NCBI RefSeq assembly: GCF_000422965.1
Contig: NZ_AUHB01000005.1
Span: 1 to 64,000, forward strand
Length of the DNA stretch: 64,000 bases
Direction: 5' to 3'
From: Pleomorphomonas oryzae DSM 16300
Lineage (GTDB): Bacteria; Pseudomonadota; Alphaproteobacteria; Rhizobiales; Pleomorphomonadaceae
Shown here: in pieces, positions 36,559 to 44,596 of the stretch
Position numbering within the stretch: position 1 is the first letter of the stretch
Layout of the letters: every line of letters starts with the position of its first letter
Program-made: the position numbers and the translations under genes
Notes under the pieces: model-generated
What the model saw: only the letters and a program-made list of their open reading frames with translations
Told to the model about the DNA's origin: nothing
Database searches by the model: none

Positions 36559-37791
36559 ATGCTCGCCACGCCCAAGGGTCTTCGCCTCCATATCGGCGTC
36601 TACGGTCGGCGCAATGTCGGCAAGTCGTCGCTGGTCAACCTGCTGATCGGTCAGAACGTATCGATCGTCTCGAATGTGGCGGGCACCACCACCGATCCGG
36701 TCGAAAAAGCAATGGAGTTGCTGCCGATCGGCCCAGTGTTGTTCGTCGACACCGCTGGCATCGATGATGTCGGCGACCTCGGTGGGATGCGGGTGGAGAA
36801 AACACTCAAAGCGCTCGATCACACCGATCTCGGGATCATTGTCACCGACGGCCCGGTCGGTGATGACGAGATCAAGCTGATGGATGCGCTTGCCGAACGC
36901 GAGACGCCATATTGCGTCGTCTTCACCAAGGCTGACCTGGGCACTCCGCCTGCCGAGGCGCTGGCGCTGGTAAAGGCGCGCGACGTTCCCTTCGCTTTGA
37001 TCTCAACGGCTTCAAAGGCAGACGCCGCCCGCGTCCGCGAGGTCATCCTGGAGGCGGCACCGGAAAGTTCCTTCGAGGTACCGCATCTGCTCGCCGACTT
37101 GGTGCCGGCCGGTGGCCATGTCGTGCTGGTCGTTCCGATCGATCTGTCGGCACCCAAGGGACGGCTGATCCTGCCACAGGTCATGGCGATCCGCGACATT
37201 CTGGATGCCGACGCCAGTTGCACGGTGGTGAAGGAGCGTGAGCTCGCCGCGACGCTGAAGTCGCTCGGCAAGAAACCAGACCTCGTGGTCTGCGACAGCC
37301 AGATCGTGCTGAAGGCAGCGGCCGACACCCCTGACGACGTGCCGCTCACCACCTTCTCGATCCTGATGGCCCGCTTCAAAGGAGATCTCGTTCGCCTTGC
37401 CGAAGGCGCGGCCCGGATCGATCAGCTGAAACCGGGTGACAAAGTGCTGATTGCCGAAGCTTGCACGCACCACTCGATGGCCGACGACATCGGTCGGGTA
37501 AAAATTCCTCGCTGGTTCCGCCAGTATGCCGGCGGCGACATCGAGTTCGAGACGATGGCCGGACGCGCTTTCCCCGAAGACCTGAGCCCTTATGCGCTCG
37601 TCGTCCAGTGCGGCGCCTGTACCGTCAATCGCAAACAGGCCTTGCTCAGGATTCGCCAAGCGGAACGCCAAGGCGTGCCCATCACCAATTATGGCGTTGC
37701 CATCAGCCGCGTGCAGGGCGTCCTCCACCGGTCGCTCGGTCCATTTCCTTCAGCGCGCATTGCTTTCGAGAGGGCCAACGCTGCTCACTGA
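36559..37791 (+). CDS. hydF: [FeFe]-hydrogenase maturation GTPase HydF
   Basis: A 410-residue scaffold protein on which the [2Fe] subcluster is assembled before transfer to HydA. The GTPase domain has the P-loop GRRNVGKSS (16-24), TTTDPV in switch I, DTAGI (G3) and FTKAD (G4). A dimerisation domain follows. The cluster-binding domain has CTHH (Cys302) and CGAC (Cys351, Cys354), the three conserved cysteines. All catalytic features are present, so the locus looks functional. Last gene of the plus-strand maturase operon. Confidence 0.96.
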   Translation: MLATPKGLRLHIGVYGRRNVGKSSLVNLLIGQNVSIVSNVAGTTTDPVEKAMELLPIGPVLFVDTAGIDDVGDLGGMRVEKTLKALDHTDLGIIVTDGPVGDDEIKLMDALAERETPYCVVFTKADLGTPPAEALALVKARDVPFALISTASKADAARVREVILEAAPESSFEVPHLLADLVPAGGHVVLVVPIDLSAPKGRLILPQVMAIRDILDADASCTVVKERELAATLKSLGKKPDLVVCDSQIVLKAAADTPDDVPLTTFSILMARFKGDLVRLAEGAARIDQLKPGDKVLIAEACTHHSMADDIGRVKIPRWFRQYAGGDIEFETMAGRAFPEDLSPYALVVQCGACTVNRKQALLRIRQAERQGVPITNYGVAISRVQGVLHRSLGPFPSARIAFERANAAH

Positions 37792-37794
37792 AAG

Positions 37795-37826
37795 AGCGAG
37801 GCCGAAGCCCGGCTTTTCTGGGCCTC
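37795..37826. terminator. Imperfect bidirectional hairpin between hydF and the glycine-zipper gene
   Basis: A decayed version of the terminator at 38346-38372: AGCGAGGC, a CGAA loop and GCCCGGCTTTT, with two mismatches in the stem. It ends hydF on the plus strand and, read backwards, lies about 110 bases past the minus-strand glycine-zipper gene. Confidence 0.45.
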
Positions 37827-37937
37827 GAGCCCCCAATTAATGACCTGCAACAGGTGCCGCTTTGTCAGCCGACGCTGACCCGCTCCATGCGCGGTCGATC
37901 TATTGCTCGTCGGCGTAAACGAACGTCGCGTGGACCA

Positions 37938-38210
37938 TTACGGCGATACGCAATGCTTGTTCGCCGACAAATGGGTGCCCTTGGGGCAGCGATGGTGTCG
38001 TTTGGACGGTGCGGACTTCCGATTGTCGTCGACTATGGTGCCGACGGCGGCACCGGCGACTCCGCCCACGACGGCCCCCACCGGGCCACCTACGACAGCA
38101 CCTGTGACGGCGCCGCCTGCGGCGCCGACCGCGGTGCCGTTTTGGGCAAAAGCCGCCGGAGTGAATGCAAGGCTGCCGACGAGCAGCGACGCTGCGAGGA
38201 TCTTTTTCAT
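37938..38210 (-). CDS. Glycine-zipper exported protein (short paralogue)
   Basis: A 90-residue protein. The signal peptide MKKILAASLLVGSLAFTPAAFAQ leads into a glycine zipper, AVGAAGGAVTGAVVGGPVGAVVGGVAGAAVGTIV, able to form a membrane-inserted helix. A basic tail with HHRCPKGTHLSANKHC holds two cysteines. It is clearly a paralogue of the next gene up (38390), with nearly the same signal and zipper but a different tail. AAAGCC lies before the start at 38210. Probably sits in the outer membrane or periplasm; function unknown. Confidence 0.8.
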   Translation of the reverse strand: MKKILAASLLVGSLAFTPAAFAQNGTAVGAAGGAVTGAVVGGPVGAVVGGVAGAAVGTIVDDNRKSAPSKRHHRCPKGTHLSANKHCVSP

Positions 38211-38345
38211 CTTAGGCTTTCCTTTGGTTGACAGTCTGACAACGGGTAGCCAATGGAAAAGTTCCCAATCGGGTTTGACGGCGGTTGGTCCGTGGCGCGG
38301 GCCGTTGGCGTGTATCGCTTTTAAGCGACCCAACACCGCTCAATG

Positions 38346-38372
38346 AAAAAGCGGGGCCGAAGCCCCGCTTTT
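38346..38372. terminator. Rho-independent terminator with UUCG loop
   Basis: Arms AAGCGGGGC/GCCCCGCTT with the loop CGAA on plus, which is TTCG on minus, followed on the minus strand by TTTTTCA. It ends the minus-strand DUF1236 gene 20 bases downstream of its stop. Confidence 0.9.
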
Positions 38373-38389
38373 CGGTCGTTCCTCTATTG

Positions 38390-38782
38390 TCAGTTGACGA
38401 CCTGTAGCACCGTGCGGCTCTGCGGGTCGACGATGACGCGCTCGTTGTTGACGACCGTATAATAGTAATTCTCGTAGCCCGGAACCGGGTGAAGCACCAC
38501 GGTCGGCGGCAACGGCTGCCCAACCACGATCGGGTCCTGGTAGACCACCGACGGCACCTGCTGCTGAACGACAACGGTACGGACTTCCGGCGGCGGCGGA
38601 GCGAGGATAGTGCCGACCGCAGCGCCGGCAACACCGCCGACCACGGCTCCCACCGGACCACCGACGACAGCGCCGGTAGCGGCACCACCGGCTGCGCCGG
38701 CGACGGTGCCTTCCTGCGCCCAGGCGGTCGAAGTGGCGAGAAGACCGCCGGCGAGAAGCGAGGCTGCAAGGATCTTGTTCAT
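38390..38782 (-). CDS. Glycine-zipper DUF1236-type exported protein
   Basis: A 130-residue protein. The signal peptide MNKILAASLLAGGLLATSTAWAQ precedes a glycine zipper (GAAGGAATGAVVGGPVGAVVGGVAGAAVGTIL). After a proline stretch comes a DUF1236-like end: YQDPIVVGQPLPPTVVLHPVPGYENYYYTVVNNERVIVDPQSRTVLQVVN. Such proteins are common in Hyphomicrobiales and are thought to be envelope components. It is tandem with the shorter paralogue at 37938 and has its own strong terminator, so the two are separate units. Confidence 0.88.
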   Translation of the reverse strand: MNKILAASLLAGGLLATSTAWAQEGTVAGAAGGAATGAVVGGPVGAVVGGVAGAAVGTILAPPPPEVRTVVVQQQVPSVVYQDPIVVGQPLPPTVVLHPVPGYENYYYTVVNNERVIVDPQSRTVLQVVN

Positions 38783-39104
38783 CTCAGACTCCTGTCAGTT
38801 GATGCCCCGACAACAGCTGACCGGCAGAAAAAGTTCCAAATTGAGATTTCCAGCAGGCGCCTTGCGAACATCGGTCTTGGGCAGGCAAGAGGCGTGTTTC
38901 GGATCGACGCCCCTTTGGGACTTCAAGACGAGAAGCATTGCTGCCTGCTCGCAACGAGCCAGGTGACGCAATGATAAACTGCTGAGGAAAAAGAAATTCT
39001 GCCCCTATGCCGACGCATGATTTCGGACATGGCGATCGCCTGCCACGCCCTCAAAGCAAGCTTGGGTTGGACTACCGTCGATTGATATCTCGGCAGGCAG
39101 CGGA
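38783..39104. other. Intergenic region without a recognisable gene
   Basis: About 320 bases between the DUF1236 gene and the 3' end of hydE. Short frames on both strands lack ribosome sites and family resemblance. The right end should hold the transcription stop of hydE, but no clear terminator hairpin was found. Confidence 0.45.
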
Positions 39105-40154
39105 TTATCTCGCCTTGATCGAATGCCCTGGCCCTTGGCCGATCACCCGGCCGATCGACCAGATACGGGCGGCAGCGCAGCCCGAACACTGATGGTCGTC
39201 TTCATCGACGCAGGGCTTGTCCGGATAGAGCATGTAGTTCTTGCGGAAGCGACCGGGCGTGGCATTGGGCATGAAAACGTTGGCGCCGCGCTGCAGCACG
39301 AGGTCGCGGCCGGCATGCGGGAAAATGGCATCGAAAGCGGTGGTCGCCGGGATGTGCGCCTTGGGGTTGACGATGCGGAGCGCCGATACCGCCGCAAAGA
39401 ACATGTCATGGTCGTCCGCGTAGGCGTTTGATTGACCAGCCAACGGCGTGTCGGGATGGGCAATGAACGGCCCGATGCCGATCATGTCGAGGTCGAGATC
39501 GCGGCAGAGCAGGACATTGTCGGCGAGGATGTCCAACGTTTCGCCGGGCACGCCGATCATGAAGCCCGATCCCACCTGTACACCAAGGCTACGCAGATCC
39601 TTGAGACAGCGAATGCGCTCTTCAAGTTCGCAATCGGGATGCAGGAAGGAGAAGAGCTCGGGATTCGACGTTTCGAATCGCAGGAGATAACGGTCCATGC
39701 CGGCCGCCCGCCAGCGGGCATAGGTGTCGCGCGGCCGATTGCCGGCGCTCATCGTCACTGCGAGCCGTGTTTCTGTCTTGATGCGGCGGATGAGGCGCTC
39801 GATGCGCTCGTCTTCCTTCTCGGCGGCCACTTCGCCCGACTGCAGCACGATGGTGGTCTGCTGCCAGCCTTCCATCCGGCGGGCCACTTCGAGAATTTCA
39901 TCCTCATCGATACGGTAACGGCGGACATCCTTGTTGGATTTGCGAATACCGCAATAGAGGCAGTCGTTGGCGCAGATATTGGAGAACTCGACGATGCCGC
40001 GCAGGAACACCTCGTCGCCCATGTTGTCCTTGCGCACCGCATCGGCACGGGCGAACAGCGTCTCACGCGGCAGGTCGAACAATGCCTTGACCGCGGCACG
40101 GTCGAAAGCGCCGCCGGCGGGGACTTCTTCCTGAAGGGCTGCAATGGTGCTCAT
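39105..40154 (-). CDS. hydE: [FeFe]-hydrogenase maturase HydE (radical SAM)
   Basis: A 349-residue radical SAM enzyme that acts on the product of HydG during building of the [2Fe] subcluster. The SAM-cluster motif CANDCLYC has Cys61, 65 and 68. QSGEVAAEKEDERIERLI, TMSAGNRPRDTYARWRAAGMDRYLLRFETSNPELF and GFMIGVPGETLDILADNVLLCRDLDLDMIGIGPFIAHP are HydE blocks. Three further cysteines near the end (315, 323, 326) could hold the optional second cluster. It is on the opposite strand to hydG-hydF, pointing towards it, with two unrelated envelope genes between. Confidence 0.95.
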   Translation of the reverse strand: MSTIAALQEEVPAGGAFDRAAVKALFDLPRETLFARADAVRKDNMGDEVFLRGIVEFSNICANDCLYCGIRKSNKDVRRYRIDEDEILEVARRMEGWQQTTIVLQSGEVAAEKEDERIERLIRRIKTETRLAVTMSAGNRPRDTYARWRAAGMDRYLLRFETSNPELFSFLHPDCELEERIRCLKDLRSLGVQVGSGFMIGVPGETLDILADNVLLCRDLDLDMIGIGPFIAHPDTPLAGQSNAYADDHDMFFAAVSALRIVNPKAHIPATTAFDAIFPHAGRDLVLQRGANVFMPNATPGRFRKNYMLYPDKPCVDEDDHQCSGCAAARIWSIGRVIGQGPGHSIKAR

Positions 40155-40370
40155 GGGTCGTCCGAAAACTTATATGTGTTGGGAAAGATATAGCCTGAAC
40201 AAGCCTCTGAAGACAGGCGGCGACCATCCCTCCGAATACTTAGACGAAACGTTTTGGATGACTCTTGGTCAGATTCGATTCTAATTTTTACTGACGTGCG
40301 GTCCGGCGTGGAGGAGCTTGCCGGACTTCATGGTTCATCGGTGACCTGCGAACGCAACAGGGAGGCGGCC
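40155..40370. other. Upstream region of hydE
   Basis: About 215 bases between hydE and a small plus-strand ORF. It should hold the hydE promoter. I found no match to the FixK/FNR consensus here, unlike before hydG. Confidence 0.45.
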
Positions 40371-40505
40371 GTGATTGTCACGATGGTCAAGGAGGCAGGA
40401 AGGGCGCTGACGTGTCCCTCTGCCGGTTTCTGCCTGCGGATCGCTGTTGCCGCGGCATTCCTGACGGTATTGTTTGGCCTTCAGGCCATCGCCGTCGGCG
40501 TTTGA
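40371..40505 (+). CDS. Small single-helix membrane protein (44 residues)
   Basis: A GTG start at 40371 has GGAGG placed 5 bases upstream. The frame gives MIVTMVKEAGRALTCPSAG, then a hydrophobic helix FCLRIAVAAAFLTVLFGLQAIAVGV, and stops. A strong hairpin follows 27 bases later. Ribosome site, helix and terminator together support a real small membrane protein, though no family is recognised. It lies between hydE and hcp, opposite to both. A chance ORF cannot be excluded. Confidence 0.45.
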   Translation: MIVTMVKEAGRALTCPSAGFCLRIAVAAAFLTVLFGLQAIAVGV

Positions 40506-40532
40506 TACGCGCAACAGCTCTTCGTGGAAACT

Positions 40533-40568
40533 CCGGCCGGGCAGCGATGCCCGGCCGGTCCGTTTTCC
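40533..40568. terminator. Strong bidirectional hairpin between the small ORF and hcp
   Basis: Perfect 11-base arms CCGGCCGGGCA/TGCCCGGCCGG with a GCGA loop, followed on plus by TCCGTTTTC. It lies 31 bases past the hcp stop on the minus strand and 27 past the small plus-strand ORF. Confidence 0.75.
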
Positions 40569-40589
40569 CTCCTCGCGGACAGTATCCGG

Positions 40590-42173
40590 TCAGGCGGCGT
40601 TGGACATCGCCTTGAGGTCGGTCTCCACCTCGCCAACCGGCTTCAGGCCGAAGGTATCGACCAGCACCTTCAGGACGGCCGGCGTCAGGAAAGCCGGCAG
40701 GCGCGGTCCGATGCGGATGTTCTTGACGTTGAGGTGCAGCAGGGCGAGCAGCACGCAGACCGCCTTCTGCTCGAACCACGACAGCACGATGGAGAGCGGC
40801 AGGTCGTTGACCGAGCAGCCGAAGGCATCGGCCAGCGCCAGTGCCACCTTGACGGCGGAGAAGCTGTCGTTGCACTGGCCCATGTCGAGAAGACGCGGCA
40901 AGCCGGCAACCGTGCCGTAGTCGTGGCCGAGCAGGCGATACTTGCCGCAGCCGAGCGTCAGGATCACCCAGTCCTTGGGAATGGTCGTGCCGAGGTCGGT
41001 ATAGTAGGAGCGCTCGCCTTCCGAACCGTCGCAACCGCCGATGACGGCGAAGTGCTTGATCTCGCCGGACTTGACGGCGCCGATGATCTTGTCGGCGGCG
41101 CCCAGCACGGCGTCATGGCCGAAGCCAACCAGATGCTCGCCGTTCCTGACCGAGTCGGTGAAGCCGGGGGCGGCCAACGCGGCTTCGATGACCGGCGTGA
41201 AATCGCGATCTTCGATATGGGCGATGCCGGGCCAAGCGACGAGGTTGCGGGTGAACAGACGGCCCTCATAATCCTCGAACGGCTGCATCAGGCAGTTGGT
41301 GGTCATCAGGATGGCGCCGGGGAAATTGGGGAATTCCCGCTGCTGCAGCATCCAGGCGCCGCCGAAATGGCCGACGAGGTGCTTGAATTTCTTGAGCTCG
41401 GGATAGCCATGGGCCGGCAGCATCTCGCCGTGGGTGTAGATGTTGATGCCCTTTCCCTCGGTCTGCTCCAGGAGCGCCTTGAGGTCGACCATGTCGTGAC
41501 CGGAGACGAGGATCGCCTTGCCGGGAACGTGGCCCATCAACACCGGCGTCGGGGTCGGCTTGCCATAGGTGTCGCAGTGGGCGGCATCGAGCAGCGCCAG
41601 GACGTTGACGGTGACTTCGCCGCATTTGAGGTTGAGAGCGAGCAGCTCATCGACGGTGGCGACGCCAGCATCAAGCTTGGCCAGCGCTTCAACCGTGAAG
41701 GCATCGACCACCGGGTCGGCGCGGTTCATCTGGCGGGCGTGATGAGCGTAGGCAGCCATGCCCTTGAGGCCGTAGAGCAGCAGTTCCTGCAGGCCGGTGA
41801 TATCGTCGCCAAGGCTCGCCTTGCGGGAGTCGATCATCGAGGCACGCGACCAGGAAACCAGCGCGGTTTCCGAAGCTTCAGTGGCTACGCCGGCGGTGGG
41901 ACCGGCGGCAGCGACCACTTCGCGGATCTTGCCGAGGATCGAGGCGGTGTCGAAGTTGACGTTGGTGACGGTGACGAACAGCGCGTCTTCGAGCATCGGC
42001 GCAAGGCTCGCCGGCCGCTCGGCGGCAGGCACGTTGGCGTAACGGGTCGCCAGGCGCTTGGCCGCATGGACGAGCACGTCCTGCAGGTCGGAGGCCTCTG
42101 GCGACTTGCCGCAGATGCCACGCGTCACGCAACCGGTGCCGCGCGAGGTCTGTTCACACTGGTAGCAAAACAT
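40590..42173 (-). CDS. hcp: Hybrid cluster protein (hydroxylamine/NO reductase)
   Basis: A 527-residue Hcp. The N-terminal cluster motif is CYQCEQTSRGTGCVTRGIC (Cx2Cx8Cx5C), the spacing of class I proteins with a [4Fe-4S] proximal cluster, unlike the Cx2Cx11Cx6C of enteric enzymes. Hybrid-cluster ligands lie in FGHDAVLGAAD-type, NCLMQPFEDYEGRLFTRN, GGCDGSEGERSYYTDL, LTLGCGKYRL and GQCNDSFSAVKVALALADAF. It reduces hydroxylamine or NO, protecting anaerobic cells from nitrosative stress. No hcr reductase gene adjoins. Single gene with its own terminator; TTGTGCAGCAACAA at 42267-42280 is a weak Crp/FNR-like candidate site. Confidence 0.95.
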   Translation of the reverse strand: MFCYQCEQTSRGTGCVTRGICGKSPEASDLQDVLVHAAKRLATRYANVPAAERPASLAPMLEDALFVTVTNVNFDTASILGKIREVVAAAGPTAGVATEASETALVSWSRASMIDSRKASLGDDITGLQELLLYGLKGMAAYAHHARQMNRADPVVDAFTVEALAKLDAGVATVDELLALNLKCGEVTVNVLALLDAAHCDTYGKPTPTPVLMGHVPGKAILVSGHDMVDLKALLEQTEGKGINIYTHGEMLPAHGYPELKKFKHLVGHFGGAWMLQQREFPNFPGAILMTTNCLMQPFEDYEGRLFTRNLVAWPGIAHIEDRDFTPVIEAALAAPGFTDSVRNGEHLVGFGHDAVLGAADKIIGAVKSGEIKHFAVIGGCDGSEGERSYYTDLGTTIPKDWVILTLGCGKYRLLGHDYGTVAGLPRLLDMGQCNDSFSAVKVALALADAFGCSVNDLPLSIVLSWFEQKAVCVLLALLHLNVKNIRIGPRLPAFLTPAVLKVLVDTFGLKPVGEVETDLKAMSNAA

Positions 42174-42310
42174 CTGTCCGTCTCCATCCTCGGGGGCTTC
42201 TAGCCCTTCTTGCCGGCCAGGCCGGCGGAATGGAGGAGAACCTAGGCGCCACGCGCACCAACGACGTTGTGCAGCAACAAATAGGCCAGCGATTTCACTG
42301 TAGCACCCGC

Positions 42311-42412
42311 CGATCAGGTTGAAACAACCTGATCGAAAAGCGGCTGCTCCAGCAAATGGCTCTGGAGCATTCGCTAGCCGACCAAATCTTTCAATTTGGT
42401 TGGCGAATGCTC
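42311..42412. repeat. Cluster of three palindromic repeats
   Basis: Three inverted repeats stand side by side: 42311-42335 (11-base arms CGATCAGGTTG/CAACCTGATCG, spacer AAA), 42346-42368 (GCTCCAG/CTGGAGC) and 42365-42412 (GAGCATTCGC/GCGAATGCTC enclosing CCAAAT/ATTTGG). The last abuts the stop codon of the orphan binding-protein gene and may act as its terminator. GTTTCAACCTGATCG and GAGCATTCG words are typical of palindromic repeats in Hyphomicrobiales genomes. Confidence 0.7.
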
Positions 42413-43728
42413 TAGGGTTTGACGTATCCTGCCCGTGTCATCTCCCGAAGGGTCAGGTCATTGGCCGAGGCGAGCGCCTCCGCCACGCTCATTTGCCCGA
42501 CGACCGCGGCGGCGAAGATCTGGCCAACGGCATTGCCAATGCGCTGAAATTCAGGGATCGCCACGAACTGGCTGCCGGTATAGGGCGCCGGCTTGACGGT
42601 CGGCTGGTTGGGATTGGCAGTGTCGATGGCAGTCAGCGTATAGCCGGAAAACGGCGCTGCCGACCGGTAGCCGGGATTGTTGTAGAGCGATATCCGTGTG
42701 CCCGGTGGGGCAAAAGGCCAACCCTCGTGGGCGGCGACCAGTTCGGCATAGTCCCGGTTGGTTGCCCAGGCGATGAAGCGTTGGGCCAAACCGGCCTTGG
42801 ACGTGCCGGCGGGAATGGCGAGATTCCAGGTCCACAGCCAATTGCCGTGGTTACCGAGAGTCCCGAAGGTGGGGAACGGCGCGTAACCGACGCGTCCGAC
42901 GACGTCCGAAGTCTTGGGGTTGCTCAGCGTCGAGGCGGCGACGGTGGAATCGATCCACATGGCGCATTTGCCGGCGCGGAAAAGATCGAGATTCTCGGCA
43001 TAGCCGTCGAACGCAGCCCCTGGCGGGCCAGCCGTCTGCAACAGGTCGACATAGAAGCTGAGCGTTCGCTGCCATTCCGGCGTGTCGAATTCCGGATGCC
43101 AGGTGAAGTCGAACCAGCGGGCGCCGAAAGAATTGCCGGCGGCGGTCAGCAGGGCCATGTTCTCACCCCAGCCCGCTTTGCCACGCAGGCAGATGCCGTA
43201 GCGGTCCGCTGCCTTGTCGGTGAGCTTGAGCGCCGCTTCGCGCACGAAGGTCCAGGTCGGCGAGGGCGGCATCTCCAGCCCGGCCGCCTGAAACAGGTCG
43301 GTGCGGTACATCAGCATGGCGCTTTCACCGTAAAAGGGTGAGGCGTAGAGCTTGCCGTTGTAGGAAATCGCCTTTCGGATGGCCGGGAGGAGGTCGTTTT
43401 CGTCGTATTGATCGCCGAGATCGTCGAGCGGCTGCAGCCAGCCCTGCCGCGCCCAGATCGGCACTTCGTAGTTGCCGATGGTGATGATGTCGAACTGCCC
43501 GCCGTGGGTTTCGATGTCGGTGGCGATCTTCTGGCGCAGAACGCTTTCTTCCAAAATCACCCAATTGAGGTGAATGCCGGGGTTATGCGCGACAAAATCG
43601 TCGGTGAGCTCCTGCATGCGGAGCATGTCGGCATTGTCGACGGCGGCAATCGTCAGCATTTCGGCCGATGTTGCAGCACCAGCCGCCCCAACCAACATGA
43701 CCGCTCCGAGAAATGCTCTGAAGCGCAT
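42412..43728 (-). CDS. Sugar/polyol ABC transporter substrate-binding protein (orphan)
   Basis: A 438-residue periplasmic binding protein of the SBP_bac_1 group, similar in style to sorbitol/mannitol-binding proteins (SmoE type). The signal peptide MRFRAFLGAVMLVGAAGAATSA precedes the mature EMLTIAAVDNADMLRMQELTDDFVAHNPGIHLNWV. QFDIITIGNYEVPIWARQGWL, YASPFYGESAMLMYRTDLF and NWLWTWNLAIPAGTSK are typical. No permease or ATPase gene adjoins. GAGGACGGGACG precedes the start at 43728. It is a monocistronic gene flanked by palindromic repeats; partner subunits must be encoded elsewhere. Confidence 0.88.
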   Translation of the reverse strand: MRFRAFLGAVMLVGAAGAATSAEMLTIAAVDNADMLRMQELTDDFVAHNPGIHLNWVILEESVLRQKIATDIETHGGQFDIITIGNYEVPIWARQGWLQPLDDLGDQYDENDLLPAIRKAISYNGKLYASPFYGESAMLMYRTDLFQAAGLEMPPSPTWTFVREAALKLTDKAADRYGICLRGKAGWGENMALLTAAGNSFGARWFDFTWHPEFDTPEWQRTLSFYVDLLQTAGPPGAAFDGYAENLDLFRAGKCAMWIDSTVAASTLSNPKTSDVVGRVGYAPFPTFGTLGNHGNWLWTWNLAIPAGTSKAGLAQRFIAWATNRDYAELVAAHEGWPFAPPGTRISLYNNPGYRSAAPFSGYTLTAIDTANPNQPTVKPAPYTGSQFVAIPEFQRIGNAVGQIFAAAVVGQMSVAEALASANDLTLREMTRAGYVKP

Positions 43729-43846
43729 CGTCCCGTCCTCCGCCAAGCCGAATCCGCCCATCCCATAATAGGGATGTTAGTGCAGCAAGGGATTCGAATG
43801 TATTAGCGAAGGGGTACCTACGCGACCGATCGTGAAAGAAACCCGG

Positions 43847-44596
43847 TCAGGGGGTGAGGGGAAGGGCTGCTGCGCCGCTCATGTCTTCCTTGAGCTCTAC
43901 GCCGGTGAGGCCGAGCCGCAGAGCTTCGCGGATCAGCCAGGCGATCTTGTCGGCAGCCGTCTCATGCGGCAGTCCGTCGGCGTGGATGTTGGAGATGCAG
44001 TTGCGCTCGCTGTCGCGCCGGCCGACCTTCGGACCGAAAGTCAGATAGGCACCGAGGCTGTCGGGAACCGAAAGTCCCGGCCGCTCGCCGATCAACACCA
44101 CCACCATGCGGGCGCCGAGGGCTTCGCCAACCTCGTCGCCGAAAGCGACGCGTGCCTGTTCGCCCAGCACCACCGGGGCGATCTTCAGATCACCGAGCCG
44201 GCGCAGGCAGGCGGAGAGCACGATCTCGGCATGCGCCTCCACGGCTGCGGCCGACAGGCCATCGGCGATGACGAAGGCGACGTCCCAGTCGCCCTTTTGG
44301 ACAGTCGCGAGTCCCGCCGGATCGACCCGCCGGCCAAGATCGGGACGGGCGAGATAGATTGAACGGTCGGCCGCGCGTGACCTGAGGCGAGTTACCGGCA
44401 GCGTCTCGCCAAGTCGCGCCGCCATGGCGGCAAAGTCGACGTGACCATGCACGGCATCGCGGGCGCGAGCATGCGCGAGCTGAAAGTCGAGCACGGCACG
44501 AATGGGCAATGAGTCACCGGCCCGCCCCAGGCCGATGCGGGCGCGGGTGACGCTGCGGAAGCGGGCAAACGGGTCGAGGTCGATGGGGTTGCTCAT
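43847..44596 (-). CDS. eutC: Ethanolamine ammonia-lyase small subunit
   Basis: A 249-residue EutC. Family blocks are RARIGLGRAGDSLPIRAVLDFQLAHARARDAVH, YLARPDLGRRVD, VAFVIADGLSAAAVEAHA, VVVLIGERPGLSVPDSLGAYLTFGPKVGRRDSERNCISNIHADGLPHETAADKIAWLI. It forms the cobalamin-binding part of the B12-dependent lyase with EutB. Its start overlaps the eutB stop (ATGA, 44593-44596). No other eut genes, reactivase or microcompartment shell genes are near. Confidence 0.96.
   Translation of the reverse strand: MSNPIDLDPFARFRSVTRARIGLGRAGDSLPIRAVLDFQLAHARARDAVHGHVDFAAMAARLGETLPVTRLRSRAADRSIYLARPDLGRRVDPAGLATVQKGDWDVAFVIADGLSAAAVEAHAEIVLSACLRRLGDLKIAPVVLGEQARVAFGDEVGEALGARMVVVLIGERPGLSVPDSLGAYLTFGPKVGRRDSERNCISNIHADGLPHETAADKIAWLIREALRLGLTGVELKEDMSGAAALPLTP

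Noticed and set aside
42267-42280. TTGTGCAGCAACAA as a FixK/FNR box for hcp
   Set aside because: The fourth and eleventh positions break the consensus TTG(A/C)-N6-(T/G)CAA, so it is kept only as a weak candidate in the hcp entry.
38783-43846. [FeFe]-hydrogenase catalytic gene near the maturases
   Set aside because: No frame with H-cluster cysteine motifs was found; the large gene there is hcp.
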